From Cunninghamia lanceolata (Eukaryota; Streptophyta; Pinopsida; Cupressales; Cupressaceae), in contig BSBN01000843.1 of assembly GCA_027924645.1 (NCBI GenBank), positions 620,001-684,000 of the forward strand: DNA of 64,000 bases. Direction: 5' to 3'. Positions 46,155-57,233 of the stretch are shown here, one piece after another. The notes under the pieces are model-generated. The model worked only from the letters and a program-made list of their open reading frames with translations. It was not told the DNA's origin and did not search any database. The translations under genes and the position numbers were made by a program. Positions within the stretch are counted from its first letter, which is position 1; each line of letters begins with the position of its first letter.

Positions 46155-46399
46155 CCAAATGGATCTATTCTACCCCTGTCCTATAATAGAAAAGACCTTA
46201 AATTGTATCAACTGTAAAATAGGTGTCCCCTGTTTTGTACATAGTCGTTTCTTTGTTGTCGTGTGCTGTCATTTTTCTTTTCCAGTTTTGGTTTGCCTTG
46301 GTTCTTTTTCTTCTGTCCCTATGTTTCAGTTCGTGTGTAACCAGAGTTTCTGAGTTCTCTGCATTTTTGTCATAAAATGCATTCCTTAGTCAGAGCCAA
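46155..46399. other. Ogre-like 3' leader without an evident PPT
   Basis: Pyrimidine-rich spacer (many TTCT/CTTT runs) between the integrase stop and the 3' LTR. The bases before the LTR read TTAGTCAGAGCCAA, not a clear polypurine tract. Confidence 0.6.
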
Positions 46400-49300
46400 T
46401 GTTACCTTTTCATTCACCCTTATTCAATTTTTCATAATCCGTCCCTAAGCAAAGGTCGACCTATCGTTTTCCCTTATTGGTCAATATATTTATTCCTTAG
46501 GTCAGCTCTTCATTTTTAAAATTCATTCACCTGTCGTCTTATATGCAAAATAATTGTAGTATTGAACCTTCGAACTTGAACCCTTTTCAAAAAGTTCAAT
46601 GGTTCAAAGGTTCAATGGTTCAATGTTCAATGTTTCTAGAGAAGTCATTCACCCTTGGTCCCCTTGCGTGAATTTGTATCTTTGAACCTCCCGATTGAAC
46701 CTCATATCGGAGTTCAAAAGTTCAATGGTTCAAAGGTTCAATGTTCCGTAACAAATGTACGCATGAATTAGTCTCACATTCCTAAAGTCTTCTTTAAGTT
46801 AAAATTGCGGGAGACTTTAAAGGAGGAAATCATTTAGAGGGAGATATATTCAGAACACCTTATGAAATGGAAAGTTTTAACTTTCAAGAGGTTATGGGAA
46901 ATGATTACACATCAAGGTCGTGTCTGAGAACTACTTACAATTAATGTGTCTGTCAGAATTTGTCTTATCAAGAAAATTCAATATGAATTAATTAATCCAG
47001 TAATTATTCGACCAGATTTTATGCCTTTTATCGAGAAAGAACAGGCCAATTTTAGCAGTAAAACATACAGGGTGATACAAAGGGGAAACAGCGCTAGAGG
47101 TAAAAGATTTTTCTTGCCCAATTAGACAGTGATTTTAGATCCATTGAAGGTGAGTTCGACTTTTCTTATAGTTGTTCCCATTATTTTGTTGAAAAAGAGA
47201 ATCATTTTGAGTTTCTGGTATTGTTAAAGCAGTTTAAAGCATTTTCCATTCTATTTATCCAAACTGTAGCCATGAAAGCTGCATGTCTTGGTTCCGAACA
47301 TGGTTCTAGCCTTGTTTGTTCTCTTCCTGAATATGGAGATACCTTTTTAGCTCAGTATGATTTAGAGGATTTTAAGGAAAGGGCTAAAAATCCTATGTCT
47401 ACCCCTATGATGGACACGATACTGGAAAGTGGTTTAATTGAAGCTGCATCTTTTCCTATGGCGGTACAATGCCCTAAGTTAGTTCTCCAATGCATGAGCA
47501 AATATGACCCTCAAAATAGATGCATTAGAGCTTCTGATGGTAATGTGTTATTGCCTGTTAATAGACAAACCCTAATGGTTGTAATGAAAATCCCACCTAA
47601 GGAGCCATACTCTGATCTTGACATTACTTCCTCTTATAGTTATTTTTCATTGAAGAAGGCAAATTACAAGAGTTTAATTGCAAGAAATTGGCTATTGAAA
47701 TTTCAAAAGGGAGGTTTGAGGCTACCCAGATCACTAATAAAGGAACATATGATACCAGAAATAAAAGATATCATGGTGTTGTTACACAGGTTAAAAGGTA
47801 GTTCTCAAGCATTCTATTGGGAGGATTGGATGTATTTCTTTATTCAAGTGATCCTTCAAGGAGAACAATATCTAGATTAGGCAGAAATCATAGCTGAATG
47901 TTTACATCAGGGTTTGAGTAATTATCTGGGAAATAAAGACTTTTACATGTCCTCATATCTCTTTTACTGCCTGGCATCCACAAGGGAGTGGAGAGGATTA
48001 CCTCATGCATCCTTAGTCGAAGATATTAAAATTTATGATTATTACTCTCATTTACAAATGGAAAAGTGTTATGAAAATTATGGAAGAGTTAATGATGTTT
48101 TCACTGGTATGATGGTTTATGAATTGATAGGCAATATTAATAAAAGGATGTCTGATGAGGCTATGCAATTAATCAGTATTTATGGCAGCTTCTTCATTCA
48201 GTTTCCTAGATTCACTTACATCAGAGTTGGTAGTTTTGAAGGTGAGCCTGTGAAACTGCCCAGATATGTCTTTGACCGCTTTGTATTGATCGAAGTTTGT
48301 AGGTAGCTAGCTCATATAGATAAGAAATTTTCAATAAAAAGAGAGTCTAGTATATCTTTCCTTGTTGAGCTTGGTCACTATTCATGTCAATCAGTTTCTG
48401 ATGCTTTAAATCTAGAGGTGGGCCTAAAGAAGTTCAATTTTCAATATTATAATGTCAGACCTAGGTTCAATAGCAAAGGCTTTGCTAGAGACAATTTGGA
48501 TTTTGGAGAGGGATTTTCACACATTCCCCAAATAGAGGACTATTGGGAAGATTGCCCAGATGAATTTGAAGTTAGAAAAAGGCTTTGGTGTAGATTTTCC
48601 TTAGGGAAAATAGTCACCCTTAACCTGAAAATGAATATTACTAGAATAATAGATGATGAGGAACAAGTGATCGATTCTCATTTTGAACAAGTAAAACAAC
48701 TGCCTATTCCAGAAGTTGATTGGAATAGAGATGAAGAGGATCAAATCGAAGTTAAAACCCTCCCCATAATAAGAAGAACTGAAAAATGGTTAAGAGAACA
48801 GAGATTGAAAAAGGTTCAAAATGAAGTCTCCCAACGGTGTGCACCCATTGATGAATCACAATCTCATGTAAGCTCTTCTAATCAACTTATTAATACTTGT
48901 GATGCAGCTACTCCAAAGTCAAAAATTGAAAAGGGTTTTGTCACCAAAAAGTCTAAGAAAACCCTTGTGACTATTCTACCTTCTCGCACCACTAGGTCAA
49001 GAACTAAGAGTAGGAAGAAGGAAATTTTACAAAGAATAGTTGTGGATCTAAACATTGAAGAAGATTCAGAAGAAATAATGAGTGATAAAGGGTTTGGTTC
49101 ACCAATGGCAGAAGAAATCAATACAAACCAATAGGCAGAGATTACTTTGGATTCTACCAATCTGATGATATTACCAAATGCGCCCTCTGAACAGCTTACT
49201 CCTGATAAAGAAGTTCCATTCACTGTGCCTAGATGGTTGGAAAATTCAATTAATGATAAAAGGAAAATAGTTCCATTTTCTTTACCATTGGAAGATATGG

Positions 49301-51185
49301 TTAGCAAATGTCTGGGAAAGGATCCAAAATCTAAAAAGCTGAAAACCACTTCCAGGGTGGCAGAGATAGCCTGACCAATAGCTGATGAAGAAGTTCAGGA
49401 CCCCACAGTCCAGGATTTTGCAGTAGAAAGAATAGATCTTGGAATTGCATCGCGTGCTGCAGACGTGCACCATCTCGAGGCATCTACTAAAAAGATAGTT
49501 AGTCGTACATGGAAAGATGAAAAGGATAAGAGGGAGTTGAAGCAAGCTTTACGATCAATGGCAAAATATATTGATGCCATTCACAATCCAGATCCACAAC
49601 CTGTTTCTCAATTACCTCTATCTTTTGATCCAAAATCTCCAGTTAATTAGAAAATGCTTGGTCAAATACATAGAATCAAGATGGTGACCAAAGTGTTCGA
49701 TGACTGGCTGGATGGTATCATCCAAAAGGGTACAGAATATATTAATGAGTTGAAAGGTATATATGATGAAACCATGGCTACTATTGAAGATTTAAAAATA
49801 CAGAATGCCTCGTGGGAAAAAGATGAAGCAAAATGGATGAGTGTAATATATCAAATAGGTGAAATTTAGAAGTATGGGGTGACAAAATTTTTATCAGAAA
49901 AGAATATAACAAGCCTGAATGACAATATACTATATGTAAGCAGGAGAAACATTGAATGGAGAAACTCAGTGTCAAGACAAGGACAAATGGAGTTTACAAA
50001 GATGATTAAAGAGATAACTGAGTGTACCCAGTCTTTACAACATGATTTAGAATGTATCGATGTGAAATACATAAAAGATGATGGTGAGCCAGAAAGGGAT
50101 ATTAATACTATTGTACAATCCTTCAAAGAGAAAATTAGTTTTGTCAAAGAAAATGATAACCTGATAATTGATGATTTCTCCCAGATATCAAAAGTGGAAT
50201 CACTACTTCACCTTTGTGTCGATGCACTCCCAGAGCATGCAGAAAAAGTAGCAAGCATTCGAAAAGGAAAGGATGTTTGGAAGGCATGAGTTAAACATAT
50301 TGGCATCCCTAATTTCCCAAAAATTTAGGAGTTTGTTGCCACATACCAGGAATGGAAGACACAACATGTATCTTCAATAGAACAAAACAAATCTGGAGAT
50401 TCCAACGTGTTGCCCCAGTCATGATCGTGCTTTTATAATCTTTTTATTCAATTATTTAGTTGGGGAATTATGTTTAAAAACTCTATCTTTTAATTAGTTT
50501 TCAAGAAACTAAATCCCACTATGGGTCAAAGTTTGTTTTAACTCTAGGTTTAAAGAACAGTTAATTAGGGTAAACTATATATATATGTTTTTGTTTTTTT
50601 TAAAACGGGGATGGAGAGATAGAAAAAAAAGAGACAAGGAATTTTGGAGCTAAAAGTTTATGTTTATAATGTATGTGATGTTTGTCTAAAAAAATTTCAT
50701 CTGTGAATGAGAAGAAGAAATGATTTCTACAGACTTAAATCTGTGTGTTTAAGTGCATGAAATCAAGTTTCTATGCGAGCTCTTCTTTTATATGGTAATT
50801 ATTCTTTCACTGGCTAACTCATCATATATGTTTTATCATTTACTGGTTCAGTGATATATGCATATATTTATATATATATCTGATTATTATTGAAGATAGA
50901 ATCTGTGTGTTCTATCACTGAATGATCTTATATGAATATTGCATTCATGACATAGTGATGTGTGAATGTTAGTTTACCTTAAATGCTTTCTGGTTAAAAG
51001 TGTATTCAAATGATTAGAATAGTTTGAATTCATTGAAGATTTAAAAGGGAGCTGTACCTTAATTCATAGGGGAATTATTTCTGATGGTTCACCCAATTGT
51101 TGTTTAACTTATTTGATCTGAAAAAGAAAGGGTTATAGAGTCAGAACAAAATAGTTTTAGACCAAGACAAATATGTTAACCAACA
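46400..51185 (+). repeat. 3' LTR of the Ogre-like element
   Basis: 4,786 bp from TGTTACC to CCAACA, colinear with 28,012-32,828. Within the long frame it differs in length by exactly 33 bp (one 30-bp and one 3-bp deletion), both in phase. Confidence 0.95.
47021..50424 (+). pseudogene. Second copy of the LTR-encoded unknown protein
   Basis: Same layout as the 5' LTR copy: possible first exon 47,021-47,149, gap 47,150-47,232, then an open frame of 1,064 codons to TGA at 50,422-50,424, in one frame throughout. Stops unique to this copy lie near 47,110 (TAG for Leu), 47,878 (TAG for Trp), 49,132 (TAG for Gln), 49,372 (TGA for Arg), 49,648 (TAG for Gln), 49,867 (TAG for Gln) and 50,287 (TGA for Arg); the 5' LTR has the sense codon each time. 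The TAGs at 48,304 and 50,326 are shared. Unique stops must post-date insertion, because LTRs are identical when formed. Confidence 0.8.
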
Positions 51186-51190
51186 CATAC

Positions 51191-51473
51191 CAAGGAAGAT
51201 TCTTGTAGAAAACCCTGTTGCTGCTCCATGCATATCTCCTCCTTAAGGTCTCTATGAAAAATGTACTCTTCATATCCATTTGGTGAACCTCCTAGTGATG
51301 TGTTATAGTGATAGAAAGTGTGAGTCAAATAAAGTTCATCCTTACAATAGATGTAGAGGCTTTAGAGTAATCAATGCCAGGAACTTTGGAAAACCCCTTT
51401 GCTACCAATTGTGCCTTGAACTTATCCACCAAGTCATCTACTATAATGAAACTAATGCCTTGAATAAGTACCA
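51191..51473 (-). pseudogene. copia-2 RT (5' part) remnant
   Basis: On the minus strand: VDKFKAQLVAKGFSKVPGIDYSKA, then RDLKEEICMEQQQGF, the copia RT fingers region before YGLKQAPR. It abuts the Ogre-like TSD CATAC at 51,186-51,190 and continues at 28,006. At the other end it meets the 5' LTR after only a TGGTA, all that is left of a PBS, so gag, protease and integrase were deleted. Confidence 0.85.
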
Positions 51474-51871
51474 TGTTAGATTTAGAAATAATTTGAAGCT
51501 ACCCAAAACCTAGTGCAAGAAATAAAACAAATGAAACTATTTTAGCAAATAATATGAAATCAAAATAGCAGAATATAGTTAGTTCCCACAAGAGATGCAA
51601 ATAATTAATAAGAAAAATAGCATTATGAGAGCTCACTAAAGCATGAATTAATAACAAGCTAGAATAGTGGATACATATATAGGAAAGACAAGAGGCAAAA
51701 CCAACCAATAAGGAAAGTAACTCCGACTAATAAAAATAGGTGGGAGTTACACTCATGGAAGATGTCATCTACTCTTATTATGGCTTACTCACTACAACTA
51801 AGAAAGCTAAATTAAATGTGTAGGAAAATACATAATATCCAACTAAGGAAAATAAAAAACCTACACTAACA
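51474..51871 (-). repeat. copia-2 5' LTR (right)
   Basis: 398 bp, TGTTAGATTTAG to CACTAACA, homologous to 25,197-25,594, followed by TSD TCATT at 51,872-51,876. Confidence 0.9.
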
Positions 51872-51907
51872 TCATTTTGATAAAATTTTGTTAATTTACC
51901 CAATATC

Positions 51908-51914
<7 letters not shown>

Positions 51915-51994
<80 letters not shown>
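51915..51994. repeat. (TA)40 microsatellite
   Basis: Eighty bases of uninterrupted TA dinucleotide, close to the left TSD of SINE copy 2. Likely length-variable; the true length may be misassembled. Confidence 0.98.
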
Positions 51995-51997
<3 letters not shown>

Positions 51998-52023
51998 TTA
52001 AGACACTTACAAGAAAGATAATT

Positions 52024-52358
52024 TTTTAGATTTGGTAAACTCAGGTTTTTAGCCTAGTTCGAGCCCAGAGAGACCACTTATAGGGGGATCTCTTCCCAAT
52101 TGGATTTATCACCAAGGCCACTATTGGGGGCCTTAGTCCCCAAGGCATTATCACCTTGTTCAAACCTACAAGCTCAACAACCCGGTGAAGGCTCACAGCC
52201 TGTGAGCATAATAGCCCAATGAAGGCACACATCCTATGAGTACATCAACCCAGTAGAGGCACATGACATGCAAGCTCAGCAGCCTAGTAGGGGTTTGAAC
52301 CTTGGTGGCCACCACAACAATTTTGTGAATTGACCACTACATTGCACTCTTATCGGCT
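52024..52358 (-). mobile_element. tRNA-derived SINE, copy 2, with perfect TSD
   Basis: Homologous to 17,041-17,378. It is flanked by an identical 18-bp duplication CTTACAAGAAAGATAATT (52,006-52,023 and 52,359-52,376), proof of target-primed insertion. The B box on the minus strand is GGTTCAAACCC; the A box is damaged (GTCAATTCACAAAATTG). The 34-bp internal tandem units (anchors AGCCCAATGAAGG, ACCCAGTAGAGGC) are kept. No coding capacity. Confidence 0.9.
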
Positions 52359-52390
52359 CTTACAAGAAAGATAATTGTTTTAAATATACT

Positions 52391-52770
52391 TATATATTTG
52401 TTCTTGTCTACTTGTATTGATTATTGTAATAAGCATTAAATTTATTTTTACATAGATTTTAATTATAATTATTTTTTGTTACTTTGCAATAAGAATTATT
52501 GCTTTAATTTTCATCCTCCAAACAATCCATTTGAAAATTGTATACATTTTGTATCATCTTTAATAAAATTAAAGATTTTATATATGTGTTCTTGTCTTCT
52601 TGTATTGATTATTACATAATAAACATTAAATTTATTTTTAAATGGATTTTAATTATAATTATATCCTTGCTACATTGCAATAATAATTATTGCAGTGATT
52701 TCCATCCTTCAAACAATCCAATTAAAAATTGTATACATTTTATATCATCTTTCATATAATTAAAGATTCA
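52391..52770. repeat. 188-bp tandem duplication
   Basis: The unit beginning TATATATTTGTTCTTGTCTA at 52,391 repeats from 52,579 (TATATATGTGTTCTTGTCTT) with moderate divergence; both contain CAAACAATCCA and AAAATTGTATACATTTT. Confidence 0.88.
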
Positions 52771-54689
52771 AGACTATGAGATAATTTTTTATCTTTGATA
52801 CATTTTTATTGTAATTAGAAAACTCTTCACATGCCCATTGAACTTATAAATCCAATTGCTAATTTACCTATTGTAATGTTGAAAATTGCATACCTTGCAT
52901 TTTTAACATAATAAATTATACCGGTTTTAGTGTCCATTCACATAGTATGTTTCTAGGACTTATTTTAGCCCATCCTAACCCTCTTCCTTAGTCTGGATAT
53001 CAAGTGAGTTGTTTGTTTGTATGCCAATGATCATTTGTTGTGAGTTTTTTAACATTTTTATATTTATGTTATTTGTGGCAAACATTCTATAACATTTTTA
53101 TTTGAATCTTCCAAGACAAAAATGCAATTGCATGGATGTCCACATAGTTGCACTTTCATCTTGAAATAGTAATGTCATATGGATATTGTTCAATGGCTAG
53201 AACAATGAATTTTTTATTTCCTTTGATTTCATAACTACCATTCACCTACCATTTATTGAGTTTGAACAATATTCATTAACTGTTACTAAGGATAGCAATT
53301 GGATGAATGTGGGTTTGAGAAAAAAGTTGAACACTCTCTAAAAACAACCTCATGTATTCTTGATTGATTATTCTTTTGGCCTTCTACATAGTTTATAAGA
53401 TTTATCTATGCTCTTGGTTTTATTGTAGCACCATGGTTATGCTACATAACATAGTAAGCTTGTGTTTTGAAGAATGATTTTTTTTAGATTGTTGCACAAG
53501 GTGTTGAAGTTTGCAAGATTTTCTTTGGACATTCTTCTTCATCATCATTAGTTGGATTGTTTTTGGGAGAAACACTTCTTGAGCAATAACAACTTCTCTT
53601 CACCCTTCTTGAAACCTTTTACCTTCATGAGTTTAATAATAAGGTGACAATGTTGTTTGTTTATTTTTATTTCTCCATATATATTTCCAACTCCCTATAT
53701 CATTTTTTATTTTATTGTGATAGTGATATACATTCTTGAACATAATTCTATTTGTCAAGTTAAAAATGCATTTTAGATCTCCTCAAAAAAAAAATTGCTC
53801 TCCATTTTCTTGAACAACCAACATAAAATCTCTTGTCCATAACTTTCTTTGACATTCTTTTAAAGTTCTTGTTAGCATTTCTAAATTCCTCACTTCATTT
53901 CCTATTCTTGTCTCCAAACACATAGGGATAATAGTAGATGCACTTATTATTGTTCCTTTATCATTTATTTTTCTATTCTTAGGTCTAAATACATGTAGGT
54001 TAAGAGCATTGATTATACATCGAATCTATTTTCTATTTTAACTACCCATGGGATTCAAAAGACCATTTTTGGAGCTTGGCCATATTAATAAGTTCTAAAG
54101 AAATTACCCTCATGTCTTGTGTCTCAACTATTGTAATGCCACAAGCTTTCACTCAAGACATTAACAGACAAAAATTGACCAAACAAATTTTTCATTAAAC
54201 AAAGATGGTAATAAGCTACCACAACACACTCTAGCATGCCCAAGGTGTCATGTGTAATCTATGATGACACTCTTGGCATGCACACCAATACATAAAGTAA
54301 AGTGACACAAGTAGAAGACTTAATAGTGCCATGGGACCAAACGCCAAGGTTAGCATAAAAAATGAGGCATGGAGGAGAGACATGATTTCCAAGATCACTA
54401 GAAAACCCTCACAACACCTCTAGTAGACCACCCTTTTGATTTCCTAGAGTTACAACAAGTAGAAAGGCCAAAACTACCAATTTCAAGTTATAGAGGGAAC
54501 TTACACTAGGGTTGGGTTTTGGACTCGAGTTGCAACTTGCAACCAACATACTAGCTCGGGTTTAGGTTTTGGGTCATAGTTGCAAACTACACCCTCGTGG
54601 ACTTCAAGTTCCATTAACTTAGTGCATAACATGAATGACAAATTGACCCCTAGACTCTAACATACAAACCACTTCAGGCTCCAAAAAAC
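52771..54689. other. Intergenic stretch, nothing coding
   Basis: No credible gene. At 52,872-52,894 the plus strand reads TGTAATGTTGAAAATTGCAT, another copy of the LTR-terminus-like word; no partner end was found. Confidence 0.5.
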
Positions 54690-54960
54690 ATCTTCAATTT
54701 GCATGTTGCAAAGTGTAAGTTGACTTAGGTTCTCAGGATTAGAGAAAACTTAGACTTTAGAAATCTCTTGTAGTATGCATGTCTACAAAGTGTAATCAAG
54801 CTCCAAACTCTAGACTAGTAACACTTCAAAGTTTAAGATCCCTTTATAATATGCACATTTGCAAGGTGCAAGTGAACCTCAAACTCTAGACTTCCTATGA
54901 TGTTAGACCCTGAAAGCCAACTGCAACATGCACTATGCATAGTGTGTCAAGTTTCTAAAC
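54690..54960. repeat. Degenerate tandem repeat, about 76-bp period
   Basis: Anchors TGCATGTTGCAAAGTGTAAG, ATGCATGTCTACAAAGTGTA, TGCACATTTGCAAGGTGCAA and ATGCACTATGCATAGTGTGT recur at intervals of about 74-81 bp, separated by CTCCAAACTCTAGACT-like words. Strongly decayed. Confidence 0.6.
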
Positions 54961-55252
54961 TCTGAACCTCCTGTACTTCCAAGTTTTACGGACAGACTAC
55001 AACTTGTAGTTTGGATTAGTAAATCCTGCATGCAATTTGGACTATTTCTCTGACTTGAAAAAATAGAGTCTAGAAATTTGCTAAGGCATGGAAAATAACA
55101 AGGTTATTTTCCACACTTTACGAGGTATATCTTCCTCAATTTCATAGCTATTTAAAAATAGTTTTAAGGTTACATTCAAGGGATTATGGGATTTGACTTG
55201 GCCACACAAGAGCCTCCTAAAATAAATGGATCCTAAGAAATGGGGTGAAATT

Positions 55253-56808
55253 TGTTGAAATGCACAAGACAACTGAGAGGGGGGGTAAATCAGTTGTAGC
55301 TTAAAATTCCAAAACCCTTACACACATTCAGATCCATAATGCTTCAATTAACCCTTAAAGTATTATGGTGATTAAGCATGAAAGCAAATAATAGAAACTG
55401 AATCAAATCAACATCAAACACAAGAGAATGCCATATTTACATGGAAAACCCAAGAAGGAAAAAACCACAGTGAGGATTAGCTCACAATATAAAGTAATAT
55501 CAACACCAAAATACAATAGGCTCACTGCCAGAGGGCTCACTACACAAAAGAAAGGCTCACTGCTAGAATAGAGAAGAAGATAGAGATGATTGTTACAAGG
55601 AGAAAACTATCTCAATGCAATAGAGAAGTCCACCACAATCATCACCTACACCTTCGCAGTCATACTGAAGAATTGTAGATACCTTCTACTCACTGCATCC
55701 AATAATCTAAGACATGAAAGTTTGCAGTGCACTCCACAAATTCACACTTTATAACTCTGCAATTCGCATCATACACATCATGCCCTTCTCTCACATTATC
55801 CTTCAACATCTTTACATATATTTATACCATCTTCAATCTTAATAACATTCTCCAATGTCAGAAAAGCATCTTAATTTCACAAATTCAAATTAGGTTGGCA
55901 CCAAAACATTCCCGCAGTGGAAAGGAATGAAGGCAGACCACAACACACCTTAGTTCAGACCTAAATTCATCCAAGCACGTCACTCCACACTTCCACAATC
56001 ACCAAAGCAACTCTGCAATTAGTGTAAACACCCAAGGTCGGCCAAACCTATGTTGACACAATGAACTTTTAAGTACACGCTTCCTCAAGGCTAAATACAA
56101 CTTTGTGGAGCATAAACCAAGCTTTAACACAATCTAGAGTATTCCACAAATATCCTAAAACATCCTGAAATCCAACAAGTTCCTCTGCAACAACTTTCAC
56201 CTGCCGCATAGCCTTATCTTGTTTATCAAGTATACTTAACTATCTCTACCATGCACTGTATCAACTTTCGAAGCACTAAACCACAAACATCTTCAACAGA
56301 AGAAAGATATGAACCTTCTAAGCACACTTCCAGAACTGCAAGACCTAAAACCACTTTATGGAGAAATGCGGACTAAAGACATTTCTCCCAAACACCTCTG
56401 CAAATCACAATCTTCATACTAGTGAACACACCTCCCTCTACACAACAATCTACCATGTCAAATCCTGAATGTAGCATCTATAAACACCTCTAAAGAACAT
56501 ATTCAAGCCGCATGAATATATCTTCAATATATAATAAATGCGGAGCAAAACCAGAACACTACTCTGCAACACATAACATACAACACATTGTTTCCTTTAT
56601 TATTCAAATTTTCTCAAAAGCACTTGGAAACCAGGCACCAGAAGCAAATTATCACCAACTACAACACTTCCTCATCATTAGAGACATCATTCACAAAATA
56701 CCAACTTGCTCACACTCTTGCAATATCCTCTTGCTCATACAGTTGACACCAATGACAACACAAGCTTGTCGATATCAATGACAACACTATCTGCACATAC
56801 TTACAAAA
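55253..56808 (-). repeat. 3' LTR of the Sirevirus-type element
   Basis: The plus strand begins TGTTGAAATG…ACAACTGAGAGGGGGGG and ends TACTTACAAAA before the PPT. The ACTGAGAGGGGGG word and the LTR/PPT junction match the non-autonomous element at 37,300. The exact start (55,253 or 55,261) and terminal bases are uncertain because the second LTR is outside the window. Confidence 0.75.
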
Positions 56809-56820
56809 ATCTCCCCCTTT
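56809..56820 (-). other. Polypurine tract of the Sirevirus-type element
   Basis: Minus strand AAAGGGGGAGAT next to the LTR, identical to the tract at 38,391-38,402; GTCATTGATGG follows on the plus strand, as GGCATTGATGG does there. Confidence 0.85.
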
Positions 56821-57233
56821 GTCATTGATGGAAACACATGATGTGAATAACTATCAACACAACAATCCTCAAAAACATGCAACTCTTTTCCTTTCTCTTT
56901 GTCCTCCCCCTCAACTTATTACTCTTTACTTGACAACTGACTCTTTTCTTTTTCACATTATTCTCTCTCCCTCTTTGACATCAATGGCAAAGGGTAACAC
57001 ATCTCTCTTTCATTCTCACTTTTAGACAACTACTCACTACTGCTTTGCAACATCATTTATTTTACTACTCTGCATACTCCCCATTAGAAGAAACCAACAT
57101 TAGAACTTGCTCCCCCTGACTACAACAACCATCATGACTACTACCTACTCCCCCTAAGAGGTAGCCTCCAACATCAGTCTAGAATAAGGAATGAATCTTG
57201 AAATCCACTGTACTGATGCATCTCCTTATGCAT

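Larger units (their letters stand above)
28012..51185 (+). mobile_element. Ogre/Tat-like Ty3/gypsy retrotransposon with 4.8-kb LTRs
   Basis: LTRs at 28,012-32,828 (4,817 bp) and 46,400-51,185 (4,786 bp) both begin TGTTACCTTTTCATTC and end GTTAACCAAYA, flanked by TSD CATAC (28,007-28,011; 51,186-51,190). Both flanks are halves of the same copia-2 RT, confirming the insertion point. The internal region (13.6 kb including a 7.3-kb nested element, about 6.2 kb native) runs PBS, gag, protease, archaeal-type RNase H, RT, RNase H, integrase. Length, giant LTRs, Arg-tRNA-like PBS and extra RNase H fit the Ogre/Tat branch. Each LTR carries a long unknown reading frame. Gag-pol has several frameshifts and stops, so it is not autonomous now. 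Confidence 0.95.
25197..51871 (-). mobile_element. Outer, internally deleted Ty1/copia element (copia-2), split by later insertions
   Basis: Two 398-bp LTRs (25,197-25,594 and 51,474-51,871) both begin TGTTAGATTTA and are flanked by a perfect TSD TCATT (25,192-25,196; 51,872-51,876). The coding strand is minus. Right of the left LTR lies a PPT, then RNase H and RT remnants up to 28,006; the RT resumes at 51,191. The native element is thus only about 2.3 kb: gag, protease, integrase and the start of RT are deleted. It is interrupted by a TRIM-like array (25,663-26,833) and by the Ogre-like element (28,012-51,185). Confidence 0.92.
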
